From Chelativorans salis (GTDB lineage: Bacteria > Pseudomonadota > Alphaproteobacteria > Rhizobiales > Rhizobiaceae), in contig NZ_JAOCZP010000008.1 in assembly GCF_025336525.1 (NCBI RefSeq), positions 1 through 64,000 on the forward strand: 64,000 nt of DNA, given 5' to 3'. Position numbers and translations under genes: made by a program. Positions 1-9,526 of this stretch are shown piece after piece. Every line of letters begins with the position of its first letter. Positions within the stretch are counted from its first letter, which is position 1. The notes under the pieces are model-generated. The model saw nothing but the letters and a program-made list of their open reading frames with translations, was not told where the DNA came from and did not search any database.

Positions 1-162
1 CAATAGCTATCCTTGCCGCTTTGTCTCCCTCGCGCGGCGAGAATATGATGGATAGTGGTTTAGGCACGAACCTTGCTGCTTTTTCACGGTTTGCGATACT
101 GCCGTCAAGCCAGCGTCGGCGTCCTTTTGCGGAGTGGCGGCAGCAGAGAGAGGACACAGCGC

Positions 163-660
163 TCACGCGGCGGTCTCACCTGCCCGGTCCGGCATGGCGA
201 GCGTCAGCCAGCGTGCTGTCAGCGCCGGCTTGAGGCTGTTCTCGATTTCGACCGTCACATCGTAATGGCACTCGACGATACCCGACGGACGCACCTTCAG
301 TTGCGCCAGTAGGAAGCGGGCGCGGATGCGTGCGCCGGATTTGACGGGATTGAGAAAACGGACGCGGTCGAATCCGAAATTTACGCCCGCGCTTGTTCCT
401 TCGAGCTGCGGCACGGCCTCGAAAATCATGGTCGAAAGCAGCGACAGCGACAGGAACCCATGGGCGATAGTGCCGCCATAGGGCGTTTCGCGGGCGGCGC
501 GCTCCGGGTCGGTGTGGATGAACTGGTGATCGTCGGTCGCCGCCGCAAACTGGTTGATCATCTCCTGCGAGACGGTGCGCCAGTTGGAGACGCCCACTTC
601 CTCGCCCACAAGCGCTTCGGCTTCGTCGATTGTGATGGTGTCCCTACGCAACAGCCGCAA
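163..660 (-). CDS. MaoC-family dehydratase ((R)-hydratase-like)
   Basis: A 165-residue hot-dog-fold protein of the MaoC family, which hydrates enoyl-CoA or related thioesters. The hydratase-2 motif is visible as TDDHQFIHTD (residues 42-51); Asp44 and His49 are the expected catalytic pair, followed by the conserved stretch IAHGFLSLSL (65-74). The length fits single-domain MaoC proteins. No ATG is available: the frame opens with TTG at 660, and a second TTG at 651 is better spaced from an upstream G-rich Shine-Dalgarno-like run, so the N-terminus is uncertain by three residues. It lies 24 bp behind the SDR gene on the same strand and is probably its operon partner. The thioester substrate is unknown. 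Confidence 0.85.
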   Translation of the reverse strand: MRLLRRDTITIDEAEALVGEEVGVSNWRTVSQEMINQFAAATDDHQFIHTDPERAARETPYGGTIAHGFLSLSLLSTMIFEAVPQLEGTSAGVNFGFDRVRFLNPVKSGARIRARFLLAQLKVRPSGIVECHYDVTVEIENSLKPALTARWLTLAMPDRAGETAA

Positions 661-684
661 CCCCCGTTTTCTCCGTGGACGGCC

Positions 685-1500
685 TCAGTCCCTGAACAGC
701 TTCATGCCGTGCTGGGCCGATTGGCCGCCGTCGATGGGCAAGATGGCACCCGTGACGTAGCTGCCAGCCCGCCCGCACAGATACAGCGTCGCGCCGGCAA
801 TGTCATCCGGCGCGCCAATCCTTCCCAGAGGAACGCGCGCACCTACCTTGGCCGCCTTTTCTTCGGTGCCGGTGGCAAACGCCGTCATGCGGCTCTGGAA
901 GGGGCCGGGGGCCAGTGCGTTGACAGTGACGCGTTTTGCCGCGAACTCGTTTGCCAGCGTGCGCGTCAAGTGATGCACGGCTGCCTTGGAAGCGGTGTAG
1001 GAATAGGCGCCGTCGGCGATTGGTTGGCTACCCATGACGGAACCGAGATTGACGACGCGGGCAGGATCTTCCTCGCCCGCCGCCTTCTCAAGAAGCGGCA
1101 GCAGCTCGCGCGTGAGATGGAAAAGGCCGGTGACGTTGATGTTCAGTACCCGCGCCCAAGCATGGTAGGGGAAGCTTTCCAATCGCTCGCCCCAGCTCGC
1201 GCCGGCATTGTTGAACAGAATGTGGAGCTTGTCCGTGCGCTCGCTTACTGCGGCGGCGAGTTGCGTTACGCCCTCTTCGGAGCCCACATCGCCGGCAAAG
1301 CCTTCCGCCGAGCCGGCGGCGTCCAGCGCATTCAGTTCCTTGGCCACGGCGGCGCACTGGTCACCGCGGCGCGAGGCGATCATGACATGAGCACCGGCGC
1401 GCACCATCGCGCTCGCCGCCATGCGGCCGATGCCGGAGGCTCCTCCCGTGACCAATGCTGTTTTGCCGGCGAGCGAAAAGAGCTCTTCGAAGATCGTCAT
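685..1500 (-). CDS. SDR-family NAD(P)-dependent oxidoreductase
   Basis: A classical short-chain dehydrogenase/reductase of 271 residues. It has the nucleotide-binding motif TGGASGIG (18-25), NNAG (97-100), and the catalytic Ser154, Tyr168 and Lys172 (YTASK). The reading frame extends upstream, but ATG at 1500 is preceded by a purine-rich GGAAAAGGTGGG site and gives the expected short N-terminus (MTIFEELFSLAGKTALVTGG), so it was chosen. The MaoC-like hydratase follows 24 bp downstream. A ketoacyl-CoA reductase paired with an enoyl-CoA hydratase is one reading of this pair, but the substrate cannot be told from sequence. Confidence 0.9.
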   Translation of the reverse strand: MTIFEELFSLAGKTALVTGGASGIGRMAASAMVRAGAHVMIASRRGDQCAAVAKELNALDAAGSAEGFAGDVGSEEGVTQLAAAVSERTDKLHILFNNAGASWGERLESFPYHAWARVLNINVTGLFHLTRELLPLLEKAAGEEDPARVVNLGSVMGSQPIADGAYSYTASKAAVHHLTRTLANEFAAKRVTVNALAPGPFQSRMTAFATGTEEKAAKVGARVPLGRIGAPDDIAGATLYLCGRAGSYVTGAILPIDGGQSAQHGMKLFRD

Positions 1501-1573
1501 CCCACCTTTTCCTTGCCGCAGCACAAAGCCGGCGACAGTCTGTTCATCCGGTCCGTTTTGTAAAGCCCCGTTG

Positions 1574-4500
1574 CTACCGAGGTTTGGAGGCAGAGGCGGA
1601 CGCGGCGTGGTTGAGCTCGCGCTCGAGGCGGGCTTCCTCCTCCACCTTGGGCGTGATGAACCGGCCAAGAAGCAGATAGGCCACCGGCGTGAGGTAGAGC
1701 GTGGAGAGTGCTGAGAGTCCCAGCCCGCCGACGATCACCCAGCCGAGCGCGACGCGCGCCTCGGCGCCCGCCCCGGTCGCCAGCACCAGCGGCAGGCCGC
1801 CGACCACGGTACATATCATGGTCATGGCCACCGGCCGCAGGCGGATGAGGGAAGCCTGCTCGATCGCCTCACGCACGTTCAGCCCGCGGTCGCGCAGCTG
1901 GTTGGCGAACTCGACGATGAGGATGCCGTTCTTGGCCATGATGCCGACCAGGAGCACGAGACCGATCTGGCTGTAGACGTTGAGGCTCGTGCCGGTAAGG
2001 AGCAGCGCGAAGACCGCGCAGGCGAGCCCCAGCGGCACTGTGGCCATGATGATAATGGCGCTGACGAAGCTCTCGAACTGGGCTGCCAGGACAAGCAGGA
2101 TGATGACTACGGCGAAGCCGAAGATGGTCAGCATGCTGTTGGCCGTCTCGCCCAGTGTCGCGGCCTCGGCCAGCGGGATGATGCGGGCTCCCGGCGGCAG
2201 GTGCGGCTCGGCGATCTCCTTTGCGGTTTCCAGGGCGGTGCCGAGCGGGAAGTTATCGGCGAGCCCGGATGTCACCTGCACGACCCGCATCTGCTCCTCT
2301 CGCACGAGCGAGGGCGGAACGGCCTCCTCGCGCAACGAGGTGATGGTTGAGACGGGAACGAAGCGCCCGTCGCCCGTCCTGACGAAAATATTCTCCAGGT
2401 CCGTCGGATCGTTGATCGGGTCGGTGGTCGACAAGAGCTTCACGTCGAAGCTCTTATCATCGATGAAGAGGGAGCCGATCTTGCGGCCGTCGAGCAGGGC
2501 CTGGATGGCCTCGCCCAGTCCTGCGATCTCGATGCCGAGGTCGGAGGCGCGCTGGCGGTCGATCTCCACCTTTAACTGCGGCTGAGTGGCATCCTGCGAC
2601 AGACGCGGTCTGTCGAACCGCGGATCCTCTTCCATATCCGCGACGATGGCCATGGCGGCCTCGGTCAGGCGCTCGTAATTGTAGCCCGCCACGGCAAATT
2701 GCAGCCCGCTGCCGGAGCCGCGAATACCCAGGCTATTGGGCTGGAAGGCGAAGGCGCGCACGCCAGGTACGCGAGCTGCCAGCGCGTTAACCTCGTCGAG
2801 GATTTCCTGCTGGCTGCGTTCGCGTTCTTCCCAGGGCGCCAGGCCGAGCACCAGGAAGCCGCGGTTGGAGCCGCCCATGCCGACGATGGAGAAGGTGCTG
2901 CGGATTTCGCCGCGCTCGCGCAGTGGCTCGATCAGCGTTTCGATCTGGCGCATGTTCCCGGTCAGATAGTCAAGGCTCACGCCCTGCGGTGCGGAAACAC
3001 GCATGAAGGCCACCGAGCGGTCTTCGCTCGGCGTGAGTTCGGACTTGACGGTGCCGAACATCCCATAGGCGGCCGCCGCAAACAGTACGGAGACGAGCAG
3101 GATCACGGCCGGCGCGTCGAGGCAGAAGTGCAAGGTTTTCGCGTAAAGCCGGGAGAGACCCTCGCCGAAGCGCGCCATGGGGCTTGGGGGCGCCGTTTCG
3201 TGCCCGGAGCTGCGCTCGCCCGAGGCAAGCATGCGCGAGGCGAGCATCGGGCACAGCGACAGCGCGACGATGGACGACAGGAAGACGGCAATAGCCAGCA
3301 CGAAGCCGAACTCGCGGAACAGGCCGCCGGCCTGGCCGGGCAGGAAGGAGAGCGGCACGAAGACCGCCACCAGCACGGCCGTGGTAGCAACGACGGCGAA
3401 GAACACCTCCTGCGTGCCGAGCACGGCGGCCGCGCGGGGGCCCATGCCCTGGTTACGCCGGCGCACGATGTTTTCAAGGACGACGATGGCGTCGTCGACG
3501 ACAAGGCCGGTTGCAAGCACGAGCGCAAGCAGGGTGAGGATGTTGATGGAGAAGCCCGTCAGGTAGATGGCTGCCACCGTGCCGATCAAGGCCACGGGGA
3601 TGGCGACGCCGGGGATAATGGTGGCACGCACGTCGCGCAGGAACAGGTAGATCACCAGGAGCACCACCGTCACGGCGATGCCGAGCGCGATCTCCACCTC
3701 GTGGATGGCCCCGTTGATGAATATGGCGTCGTCGCTGGTGACGGCAATCTCCATGCCCTCCGGCAGGATCGGCCTGATCTCCTCGACGGCCTCGCGGACA
3801 CCGGCGGAGATGTCGAGCGTATTCGACTGGGCTTGGCGCACGATCCCCAACCCGATGCCCGCCCTGCCGTTGGAGCGCAGCCGGCTCTCGCCCAGATCGG
3901 GACCGAGGGTAACGACAGCGACGTCGCCTAGGTGCACGTTGCGCGAAAGCTGGATGGCCTCCAGATCCTCCGGCGTGGTGATGGACGCCGTCGCCCGCAC
4001 GATCAGGTCCTGGGTGCCGCTGGTCAGCGAGCCGGCGGGGCTGTCGAAAGCCACCGTCGACAGCGCGTTGCCGATGTCGCCGATGGTCATGCCGAGGCTG
4101 GCAAGCCGCGCCTGGTCGATGTCGACGCGGAAGATCTTGTCGCGGTCGCCGTAGACCTGCACGTCGGCGACGCCGGTCACGGTGGCGAGCTTGTCGACGA
4201 TCTCGTCCTCTACGAAGACTGTCATGTCCTCGACCGACATTTCGTCGGAGGTGACGGCCAACCGCATGACCGCCTGTGCGTCGTCGTCGGCCTTGACGAT
4301 GGTCGGTGCGTCGGCGTCATCGGGCAGCTGGTTCTGGACGCGGCCCACCGCATCGCGCACGTCCGAAGCGGCGGCATTGATGTCGACGCTCTCGCGGAAC
4401 TCGATGGTCACCCGGCTCCGGCCGAAGGAGGAAGAGGAAGAGATGGTCGAAACGCCGGCGATACGCGTCACCGCGTTCTCGAGGACGGCGGTTATCTCGC

Positions 4501-4711
4501 GGTCGATGGTCTCAGCCGCAGCGCCGTCAAAACGCGTCGTGACGGAGATCACCGGGCGGTCGACATCCGGCAGTTCGCGCACCTCGACGCCGTAGAGCGC
4601 GGCAAGGCCGGCAACCGCGATCAACGTATTGACGACGAAGGCGAAAACGGGGCGGCGCACGAAGAGCGCGGTAATGCCGCCGCCGGCCTGCTCTATCTTT
4701 CCCTCGCTCAT
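1574..4711 (-). CDS. RND multidrug efflux permease (AcrB/MexF-like, HAE1 family)
   Basis: An inner-membrane RND pump of 1045 residues, the usual size for the AcrB/MdtBC group. It should drive proton-coupled export of hydrophobic compounds through a tripartite complex. The first transmembrane helix lies at about 20-40, followed by periplasmic porter domains. The proton-relay motif GLVVDDAIVVLENI carries Asp406/Asp407 in TM4, and a second periplasmic half and C-terminal helices follow. ATG at 4711 was chosen because the family N-terminus (ITALFVRRPVFAFVVNTLI) starts here; upstream in-frame codons overlap the membrane-fusion gene. It sits 19 bp downstream of that gene. No outer-membrane TolC-like gene or TetR regulator is adjacent, so the channel must be encoded elsewhere. 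Confidence 0.95.
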   Translation of the reverse strand: MSEGKIEQAGGGITALFVRRPVFAFVVNTLIAVAGLAALYGVEVRELPDVDRPVISVTTRFDGAAAETIDREITAVLENAVTRIAGVSTISSSSSFGRSRVTIEFRESVDINAAASDVRDAVGRVQNQLPDDADAPTIVKADDDAQAVMRLAVTSDEMSVEDMTVFVEDEIVDKLATVTGVADVQVYGDRDKIFRVDIDQARLASLGMTIGDIGNALSTVAFDSPAGSLTSGTQDLIVRATASITTPEDLEAIQLSRNVHLGDVAVVTLGPDLGESRLRSNGRAGIGLGIVRQAQSNTLDISAGVREAVEEIRPILPEGMEIAVTSDDAIFINGAIHEVEIALGIAVTVVLLVIYLFLRDVRATIIPGVAIPVALIGTVAAIYLTGFSINILTLLALVLATGLVVDDAIVVLENIVRRRNQGMGPRAAAVLGTQEVFFAVVATTAVLVAVFVPLSFLPGQAGGLFREFGFVLAIAVFLSSIVALSLCPMLASRMLASGERSSGHETAPPSPMARFGEGLSRLYAKTLHFCLDAPAVILLVSVLFAAAAYGMFGTVKSELTPSEDRSVAFMRVSAPQGVSLDYLTGNMRQIETLIEPLRERGEIRSTFSIVGMGGSNRGFLVLGLAPWEERERSQQEILDEVNALAARVPGVRAFAFQPNSLGIRGSGSGLQFAVAGYNYERLTEAAMAIVADMEEDPRFDRPRLSQDATQPQLKVEIDRQRASDLGIEIAGLGEAIQALLDGRKIGSLFIDDKSFDVKLLSTTDPINDPTDLENIFVRTGDGRFVPVSTITSLREEAVPPSLVREEQMRVVQVTSGLADNFPLGTALETAKEIAEPHLPPGARIIPLAEAATLGETANSMLTIFGFAVVIILLVLAAQFESFVSAIIIMATVPLGLACAVFALLLTGTSLNVYSQIGLVLLVGIMAKNGILIVEFANQLRDRGLNVREAIEQASLIRLRPVAMTMICTVVGGLPLVLATGAGAEARVALGWVIVGGLGLSALSTLYLTPVAYLLLGRFITPKVEEEARLERELNHAASASASKPR

Positions 4712-4730
4712 GGCGCCGTTCCCTGTCCCC

Positions 4731-5873
4731 TCACGAGCCGCGCGGCTGGCTTTCGTTGCCGGCGATTGACACGCCCTGGCCCTCGCGCACCGCGTGCACG
4801 CCCTCGACGACCGCCTGGTCGCCCTCGGCGAACGCGCCGTCGACGAGCACGCTGTCGGAGTTGCGCTGGATGATGCGCACAGGGGTGCGCCGCGCCACGC
4901 CGTCGCGCACCACCCAGACATATGCCCCCTCGGTGCCCCACTGAACGGCAAGCGGATCCACCGCCGGGTAGGTTTCGCCGGCGAACGCCATGCTCACGCG
5001 AAAGGCCATGCCAGAGCGCAGCGTGTCGGCTGGATTGTCGATGCGGCCCTGGACGCGCAGCGTCCGGCTTTCCTGGTCGATCTTGTTGTCGATGGCGCGG
5101 ACGGTGCCGGTGTAGCTCTCGTCGGGGCGGGCGATGGATCGGGCGGTGAGCGGCATGCCGACCGCCAGTGCGCCGGCATAGCGCTCCGGCACCCAGAAAT
5201 CGACGAGGATCTGCGAGCGGTCGTCGATGGTGGCAATGTCATCCGAGGATGTCACATAATCCCCCTGCGCAACCGGCAGGATGCCGACGAAGCCACCTAT
5301 TGGCGCCACGATCTCGCGACGTTCCAGCGCCAGGCGTGCTTCGCGCAGGGCAAGTTCGGCATTGCGCACTTCCAGTTGCACCTCGGTCTGCTGGACGGCG
5401 GTGACGGTGTTGGAGGAACGCAGGGCGCTGATGCGCTCGAGCCGTGCACGCGCGTCATCGAGCGCCAACTCCGCACGGTCTACGGCGATGCTCTCGGTTT
5501 CCGAATCCAGGCGCGCGATGATCTCGCCGGCCTCGACCTCCGCGCCTGGCTCCACGGAAACCTCGGTGAGACGTCCGGACGTGAACGGCCGCACGGCGAC
5601 CGTGCGCAGCGCGTTGCCGGTACCGATTGCGGTGAGCCGGTCGTTGATGGTGGCGGTGGTTACCGGCGTTGCGACCACCGGGCTCTGCATGCCGCCTCCA
5701 CGCCGGCCGGGACCGCCGCGCGGCGCCTCATCGGCGGGAGCTGTTGCGGCAGGCGCCTCGCCGATACCCCATTCGGCCGCCACCTCCGCCGCGCCTGGAA
5801 AGAAACGATACCAGACGACGGCGGCGGCCCCCAGAAGCAGGAGACACAAAAGGGCCTGTTTCCACCATGTCAT
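4731..5873 (-). CDS. RND efflux periplasmic adaptor (membrane-fusion protein)
   Basis: A 380-residue HlyD/AcrA-type adaptor that would bridge the RND pump downstream to an outer-membrane channel. It starts with one membrane anchor (about 5-22). The biotinyl-lipoyl-like half-motif around SGRLTEVSVEPGAEVEAGE, an alpha-hairpin rich in Ala, Glu and Arg, and beta-barrel segments follow. ATG at 5873 follows a GGAGA Shine-Dalgarno site; a GTG at 5900 is possible but lacks one. It is the first gene of a two-gene operon with the permease. It lacks a lipobox, so it is anchored by the N-terminal helix rather than by lipid. Confidence 0.93.
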   Translation of the reverse strand: MTWWKQALLCLLLLGAAAVVWYRFFPGAAEVAAEWGIGEAPAATAPADEAPRGGPGRRGGGMQSPVVATPVTTATINDRLTAIGTGNALRTVAVRPFTSGRLTEVSVEPGAEVEAGEIIARLDSETESIAVDRAELALDDARARLERISALRSSNTVTAVQQTEVQLEVRNAELALREARLALERREIVAPIGGFVGILPVAQGDYVTSSDDIATIDDRSQILVDFWVPERYAGALAVGMPLTARSIARPDESYTGTVRAIDNKIDQESRTLRVQGRIDNPADTLRSGMAFRVSMAFAGETYPAVDPLAVQWGTEGAYVWVVRDGVARRTPVRIIQRNSDSVLVDGAFAEGDQAVVEGVHAVREGQGVSIAGNESQPRGS

Positions 5874-6031
5874 CCGTCTCTCCGGAATAGGTACGCGCAC
5901 AAGGGGTCTTGGTCAGCGCAGTGCGCGCGACCGCATATCCCCGGCTTCTACCGCCCTTGTACGGCAAGAGCGGGCGCGGTTCATCCTTTATACCATTAAA
6001 TTACTGTAAGGATCAGCCGAAGCTCCAGGCC

Positions 6032-6334
6032 TCAGGCCGGTGTCCCCCGCCGCGTGCGACCGACATTGGTGGCGATCTCGGTATAGGCGGCGGTGCTGCC
6101 GGGAATCCTGCGCCTGTTGGCCTCGCGCAGAAAGCGCAAGGGAAACAGGACCGCCTCTACATTGGACGGCGAGAGCTGATCCGGGCGCAGCCGGTCGGCG
6201 GCCAGCGCCGTTTCAGCTTCGGCAAGGGCGGCGTCGATCTCTTCCGCCTCGGCCAGGCCCTTCTCGCGCATCAGCGAGCAAAGGGCCGAGACGGCCATCA
6301 GCATGCCTTCCATCTGCAGGTTCGCGGTGTTCAT
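6032..6334 (-). CDS. small conserved-type hypothetical protein
   Basis: A 100-residue protein of unknown function. Its ATG overlaps the stop codon of the mechanosensitive channel gene (ATGA at 6331-6334), so the two are translationally coupled. The sequence is acidic and Ala/Leu-rich in its first half (about 10-50, predicted helical) with a basic C-terminus (GRTRRGTPA). No signal peptide, membrane helix or known motif is recognisable. The overlap and normal codon usage argue that it is a real gene. Confidence 0.6.
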   Translation of the reverse strand: MNTANLQMEGMLMAVSALCSLMREKGLAEAEEIDAALAEAETALAADRLRPDQLSPSNVEAVLFPLRFLREANRRRIPGSTAAYTEIATNVGRTRRGTPA

Positions 6335-7473
6335 TGTCGGCCTCCCTCGGGGTTTGCCTCATAGTGGAATGCGGGCTGCCTGACCGGTGCTTCGCTGGCG
6401 TCCGTCTCGGCACGGAAGCGCGGCAGCGATTGCGGATAGTTCGTGGCCAGGAATGCGATAAGCTGTTCGCGAATGTCGCACTTCAGCGAGAAGACATCGC
6501 CGGAATCGGCGCCGCTCGCCAAGACGCGGACCTCCATCGTCGTCTCGCGCAGGTCAGTGACCTGGACGGCAAATGTCTCGCCGTCCCACAAGGGCGATGC
6601 TCGCACGATCTCCTCGGCCTTCTTGCGCAGTACGGCGACAGGGACAGAGAAGTCGACATAGAAAAATACAACACCGATAAGTGCCGTCTCGTCCCGCGTC
6701 CAGTTCTGGAACGGGCGCTCTATGAAGTAATTGAGCGGGATGATGAGGCGCCGGCGGTCCCACGCGCGCACGACGACGTAGGTCGAGGTGATCTCCTCCA
6801 CATTGCCGTACTCGCCCTCGACAACCAAAGCGTCGTCGATGCGGATCGGCTGGGTGACGGCGAGCTGGATGCCGGCGAAGAGGTTCTTCAGCATCGGCTG
6901 CAGCGCCAGACCCACGACGATGCCGGCCGCGCCCGCGGAGGCGAGCAGGCTGATGCCGTATTGGCGCACGGTGTCGAAGGTCATCAGCATGGCGCCGATG
7001 CCGAGGATCAGGATCAGCATTCCGGCGATGCGCTGCAGGATGCGCATCTGGGTGACGTGCTTGCGCGCCAGGAGCTCGTCCTCCGCATCGAGCTTGAAGC
7101 GCCTCAGATGCAGCGTGGTGAAGATGTGCATGGCCAGCTGCGCCAGCCGCATGACGATGGCGATGAAGCCGATCAGCAGCACATGATGCAGAATACGGGC
7201 GACGGTTTCCGGCAAGGGCGCCAGCGGCGCGGCCAGCGCCAGCCCGCCAACGGCAAAGGCGAGTCGCAAGGCGTTGGTGGTGCGCGCCACCAGCGAGCGC
7301 CAGAAAAGATCACGCGGCGCGACGAAGCGGATGAGAAACCGGTGGAGAAGCCAGTGCAGCACGAGGGCGGCGGCCAGCGCCACGGACAGGATGAGGAAGG
7401 CGGCCAGAAAATCCGGCGTCACCTCCGTCAGCGCTTCCAACTGCGCCGCCCCTTCGTTCAAAAGTCCATCCAT
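6331..7473 (-). CDS. MscS-family mechanosensitive ion channel
   Basis: A 380-residue inner-membrane channel of the MscS superfamily. Four hydrophobic segments precede the pore helix and beta domain; the typical region runs through GISLLASAGAAGIVVGLALQ (about 205-225) and the following FAGIQLAVTQPIRIDD. These channels release solutes on hypo-osmotic shock, but members of this length with an extended C-terminus may have other roles. ATG at 7473 is the only plausible start. The small hypothetical gene overlaps its stop codon. Confidence 0.9.
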   Translation of the reverse strand: MDGLLNEGAAQLEALTEVTPDFLAAFLILSVALAAALVLHWLLHRFLIRFVAPRDLFWRSLVARTTNALRLAFAVGGLALAAPLAPLPETVARILHHVLLIGFIAIVMRLAQLAMHIFTTLHLRRFKLDAEDELLARKHVTQMRILQRIAGMLILILGIGAMLMTFDTVRQYGISLLASAGAAGIVVGLALQPMLKNLFAGIQLAVTQPIRIDDALVVEGEYGNVEEITSTYVVVRAWDRRRLIIPLNYFIERPFQNWTRDETALIGVVFFYVDFSVPVAVLRKKAEEIVRASPLWDGETFAVQVTDLRETTMEVRVLASGADSGDVFSLKCDIREQLIAFLATNYPQSLPRFRAETDASEAPVRQPAFHYEANPEGGRQ

Positions 7474-7724
7474 GCTTCCCTCATATCATATCGTGGCGGG
7501 TCTTGCCTGCCCACGCCCTTCGGCGCACCTCGATCCTCTGATGAAACCGCTGCGTGCAATAGCTTCTCAAGTTCTTGTATAAGTTGAGGATAGGCGCGTA
7601 GCTGTTTGATCTGGAAGGATTGTTGCCGAACCTGAAGAAGGAAATATGTTCTCCTGCGCTGAGGTCACAGGACACTTCTTCGTCCAACGATCTTCGGACG
7701 GATTGCTGCTCAAAGCTCGAAGGA

Positions 7725-7799
7725 TGGTGGGCGTGACAGGGATTGAACCTGTGACCCCTTCGATGTCAACGAAGTGCTCTCCCGCTGAGCTACACGCCC
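7725..7799 (-). tRNA. tRNA-Val (anticodon GAC)
   Basis: On the minus strand the sequence folds as a full cloverleaf. The acceptor stem GGGCGTG (7799-7793) pairs with CACGCCC (7735-7729), the anticodon loop TTGACAT lies between CTTCG and CGAAG, the T-arm reads GGTTCAATCC, and CCA is encoded (7725-7727). The GAC anticodon reads valine GUC/GUU. No neighbouring integrase or duplicated tRNA 3' end is visible, so it does not look like a used attachment site. Confidence 0.97.
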
Positions 7800-7851
7800 A
7801 TCCGACGCGCGCATACACCACATATTCGCGGGCGGCGTCAATAGGAAGGTT

Positions 7852-8214
7852 TCAGGCCGCCTGCAACAGTTTCTCCACCTCGTTGACGAGGTCGCGCAGG
7901 TGGAAAGGTTTCGAAAGAACCTTGGCGTCGCGCGGGGCGTTGGAATCAGGATTGAGCGCCACTGCCGCGAAGCCGGTGATGAACATGACCTTCAGGTCTG
8001 GGTCGATCTCGGTGGCGCGGCGGGCAAGCTCGATACCGTCCATCTCCGGCATGACAATGTCGGTCAGGAGCAGCGAGAAGGGCTCCTCGCGCAGCCGTTC
8101 GTATGCGCCGGCGCCATTGTCGAAATCGATTACCTCATAGCCGGCGCGTTCCAGCGCCTTGACGAGGAAACGCCGCATGTCGTCGTCGTCTTCCGCGAGA
8201 AGGATTCGTGCCAT
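7852..8214 (-). CDS. cpdR: CpdR-type single-domain response regulator
   Basis: A 120-residue stand-alone receiver domain with the acidic pocket (Asp9-Asp11), phospho-acceptor Asp52 in LLLTDIVMPEMDG, Thr in MFITGF and Lys in LSKPF. It closely resembles CpdR, which in Caulobacter and Sinorhizobium is phosphorylated through CckA-ChpT and controls polar localisation of ClpXP and timed proteolysis of CtrA and other substrates. There is no output domain, as expected. It is divergent from the amidohydrolase gene across a 200-bp AT-richer spacer. Confidence 0.88.
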   Translation of the reverse strand: MARILLAEDDDDMRRFLVKALERAGYEVIDFDNGAGAYERLREEPFSLLLTDIVMPEMDGIELARRATEIDPDLKVMFITGFAAVALNPDSNAPRDAKVLSKPFHLRDLVNEVEKLLQAA

Positions 8215-8416
8215 TAGTTACTTCCGAAACAGACCCCGAGCGCCCTTAGGCCGGCAACCGCCATATATCACGCTATATGATTCTGGCATGGTAAATATCA
8301 AGTGAATGGTGGCAGCGGAAGAGCGCTGCGGCAAGCGGGCACTCTGGACAGGGGGCTGTCCGGGTGGCAGGCTTCCAGGGGAGCAAGGGCAAGGTTTCAA
8401 AGGGTTCAACACCTAG

Positions 8417-9307
8417 ATGAGCGCACAGGCGGACTTTTCCGACATTCCAGCCTTCCAGGTGCAGACGGCGGGCGAGCAGCGCATCCCATTCGTTTTCAAC
8501 TCCCCGCATAGCGGACGTCACTATCCATCCCGCTTTCTGGCGATGAGCCGGCTCGACGCCGCCACCATCCGGCGCTCTGAGGATTGTTATGTCGATGAAC
8601 TGTTCTCCACCGCCGCTTCTCTCGGCGCGCCGCTTCTCAGCGCCAATTTCCCGCGCGCCTATCTCGACGTGAACCGCGAGCCGTGGGAACTCGACCCGCG
8701 CATGTTCCGCGAGCCGGTGCCTTCCTTCGCCAATATCCGCTCGCCGCGGGTGGCCGGCGGGCTCGGCACCATTCCGAAGCTGGTGGGCGAGGGGCTCGAT
8801 ATCTATGGTTCGCGCCTGCCGCTCGAGGAGGCGCTGTCGCGCATCGAGCACATTTACCGCCCTTACCACGCCTGCCTCGCGGAGCTTCTGCAGCGGACGC
8901 GGGATACTTTCGGATATGCGATCCTGATCGACTGCCACTCGATGCCGGCCAACATCCGCGTAGGCGATGGGTCGCTGCGGCCCGATTTCATCATCGGAGA
9001 CCGTTTTGGCTCTTCCGCCGCGCCAGGACTGACCGAGCACGCGATTTCGCTGCTCGCCGCCAGGGGCTACGCCGTGGCGCACAACAAACCCTATGCCGGC
9101 GGCTTCATAACCGAGCATTACGGCAGGCCGGCCGAGCAAGTCCACGCCCTGCAGATCGAGATTAACCGCGGGCTTTACATGAATGAGCGCACGCTGCAGC
9201 GCGTGGAGGGCTTTGGCACGCTTGCCGACGACCTGGCCGAATTCATACGAACGCTGACGATGATCCCCGACCAGTTTTTCCTTACCGTGCCCATGGCTGC
9301 GGAATGA
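8417..9307 (+). CDS. N-formylglutamate amidohydrolase family protein
   Basis: A 296-residue cytosolic zinc hydrolase of the N-formylglutamate amidohydrolase family (HutG-like). It begins with the characteristic FVFNSPHSGRHYPSRF (about 25-40), followed by DVNREPWELDPRMF, an IDCHSMP metal or catalytic segment (about 171-177), and a C-terminal QIEINRGLYM. Family members hydrolyse N-formylglutamate in histidine degradation. No other hut gene is present, so it may instead act on another N-acyl amino acid. The ATG lacks a strong Shine-Dalgarno site. Confidence 0.85.
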   Translation: MSAQADFSDIPAFQVQTAGEQRIPFVFNSPHSGRHYPSRFLAMSRLDAATIRRSEDCYVDELFSTAASLGAPLLSANFPRAYLDVNREPWELDPRMFREPVPSFANIRSPRVAGGLGTIPKLVGEGLDIYGSRLPLEEALSRIEHIYRPYHACLAELLQRTRDTFGYAILIDCHSMPANIRVGDGSLRPDFIIGDRFGSSAAPGLTEHAISLLAARGYAVAHNKPYAGGFITEHYGRPAEQVHALQIEINRGLYMNERTLQRVEGFGTLADDLAEFIRTLTMIPDQFFLTVPMAAE

Positions 9308-9526
9308 CAGGTCGCGGCCGCTCTGCCAGCAAGGCGGCGGGGTAAAAAAAGAGACCGTATCGTTTACACGACACGGCCATAAGTCTAGGGAGGAACCGCC
9401 CAAGGAGGGCATAGATAGAATCAACTATCCGAATCAAATTTTATGTTGCGCTGCACAATTGTCAAGCCCTAAGTCCGAAATCGCGCAAAAAAGAGCTGGA
9501 TAATCGTGCCGCAGCGGGGGAATCCA

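Noticed and set aside
7725-7852. tRNA-Val as an integration site for a mobile element
   Set aside because: No integrase, no duplicated tRNA 3' end, and both flanks are core genes.
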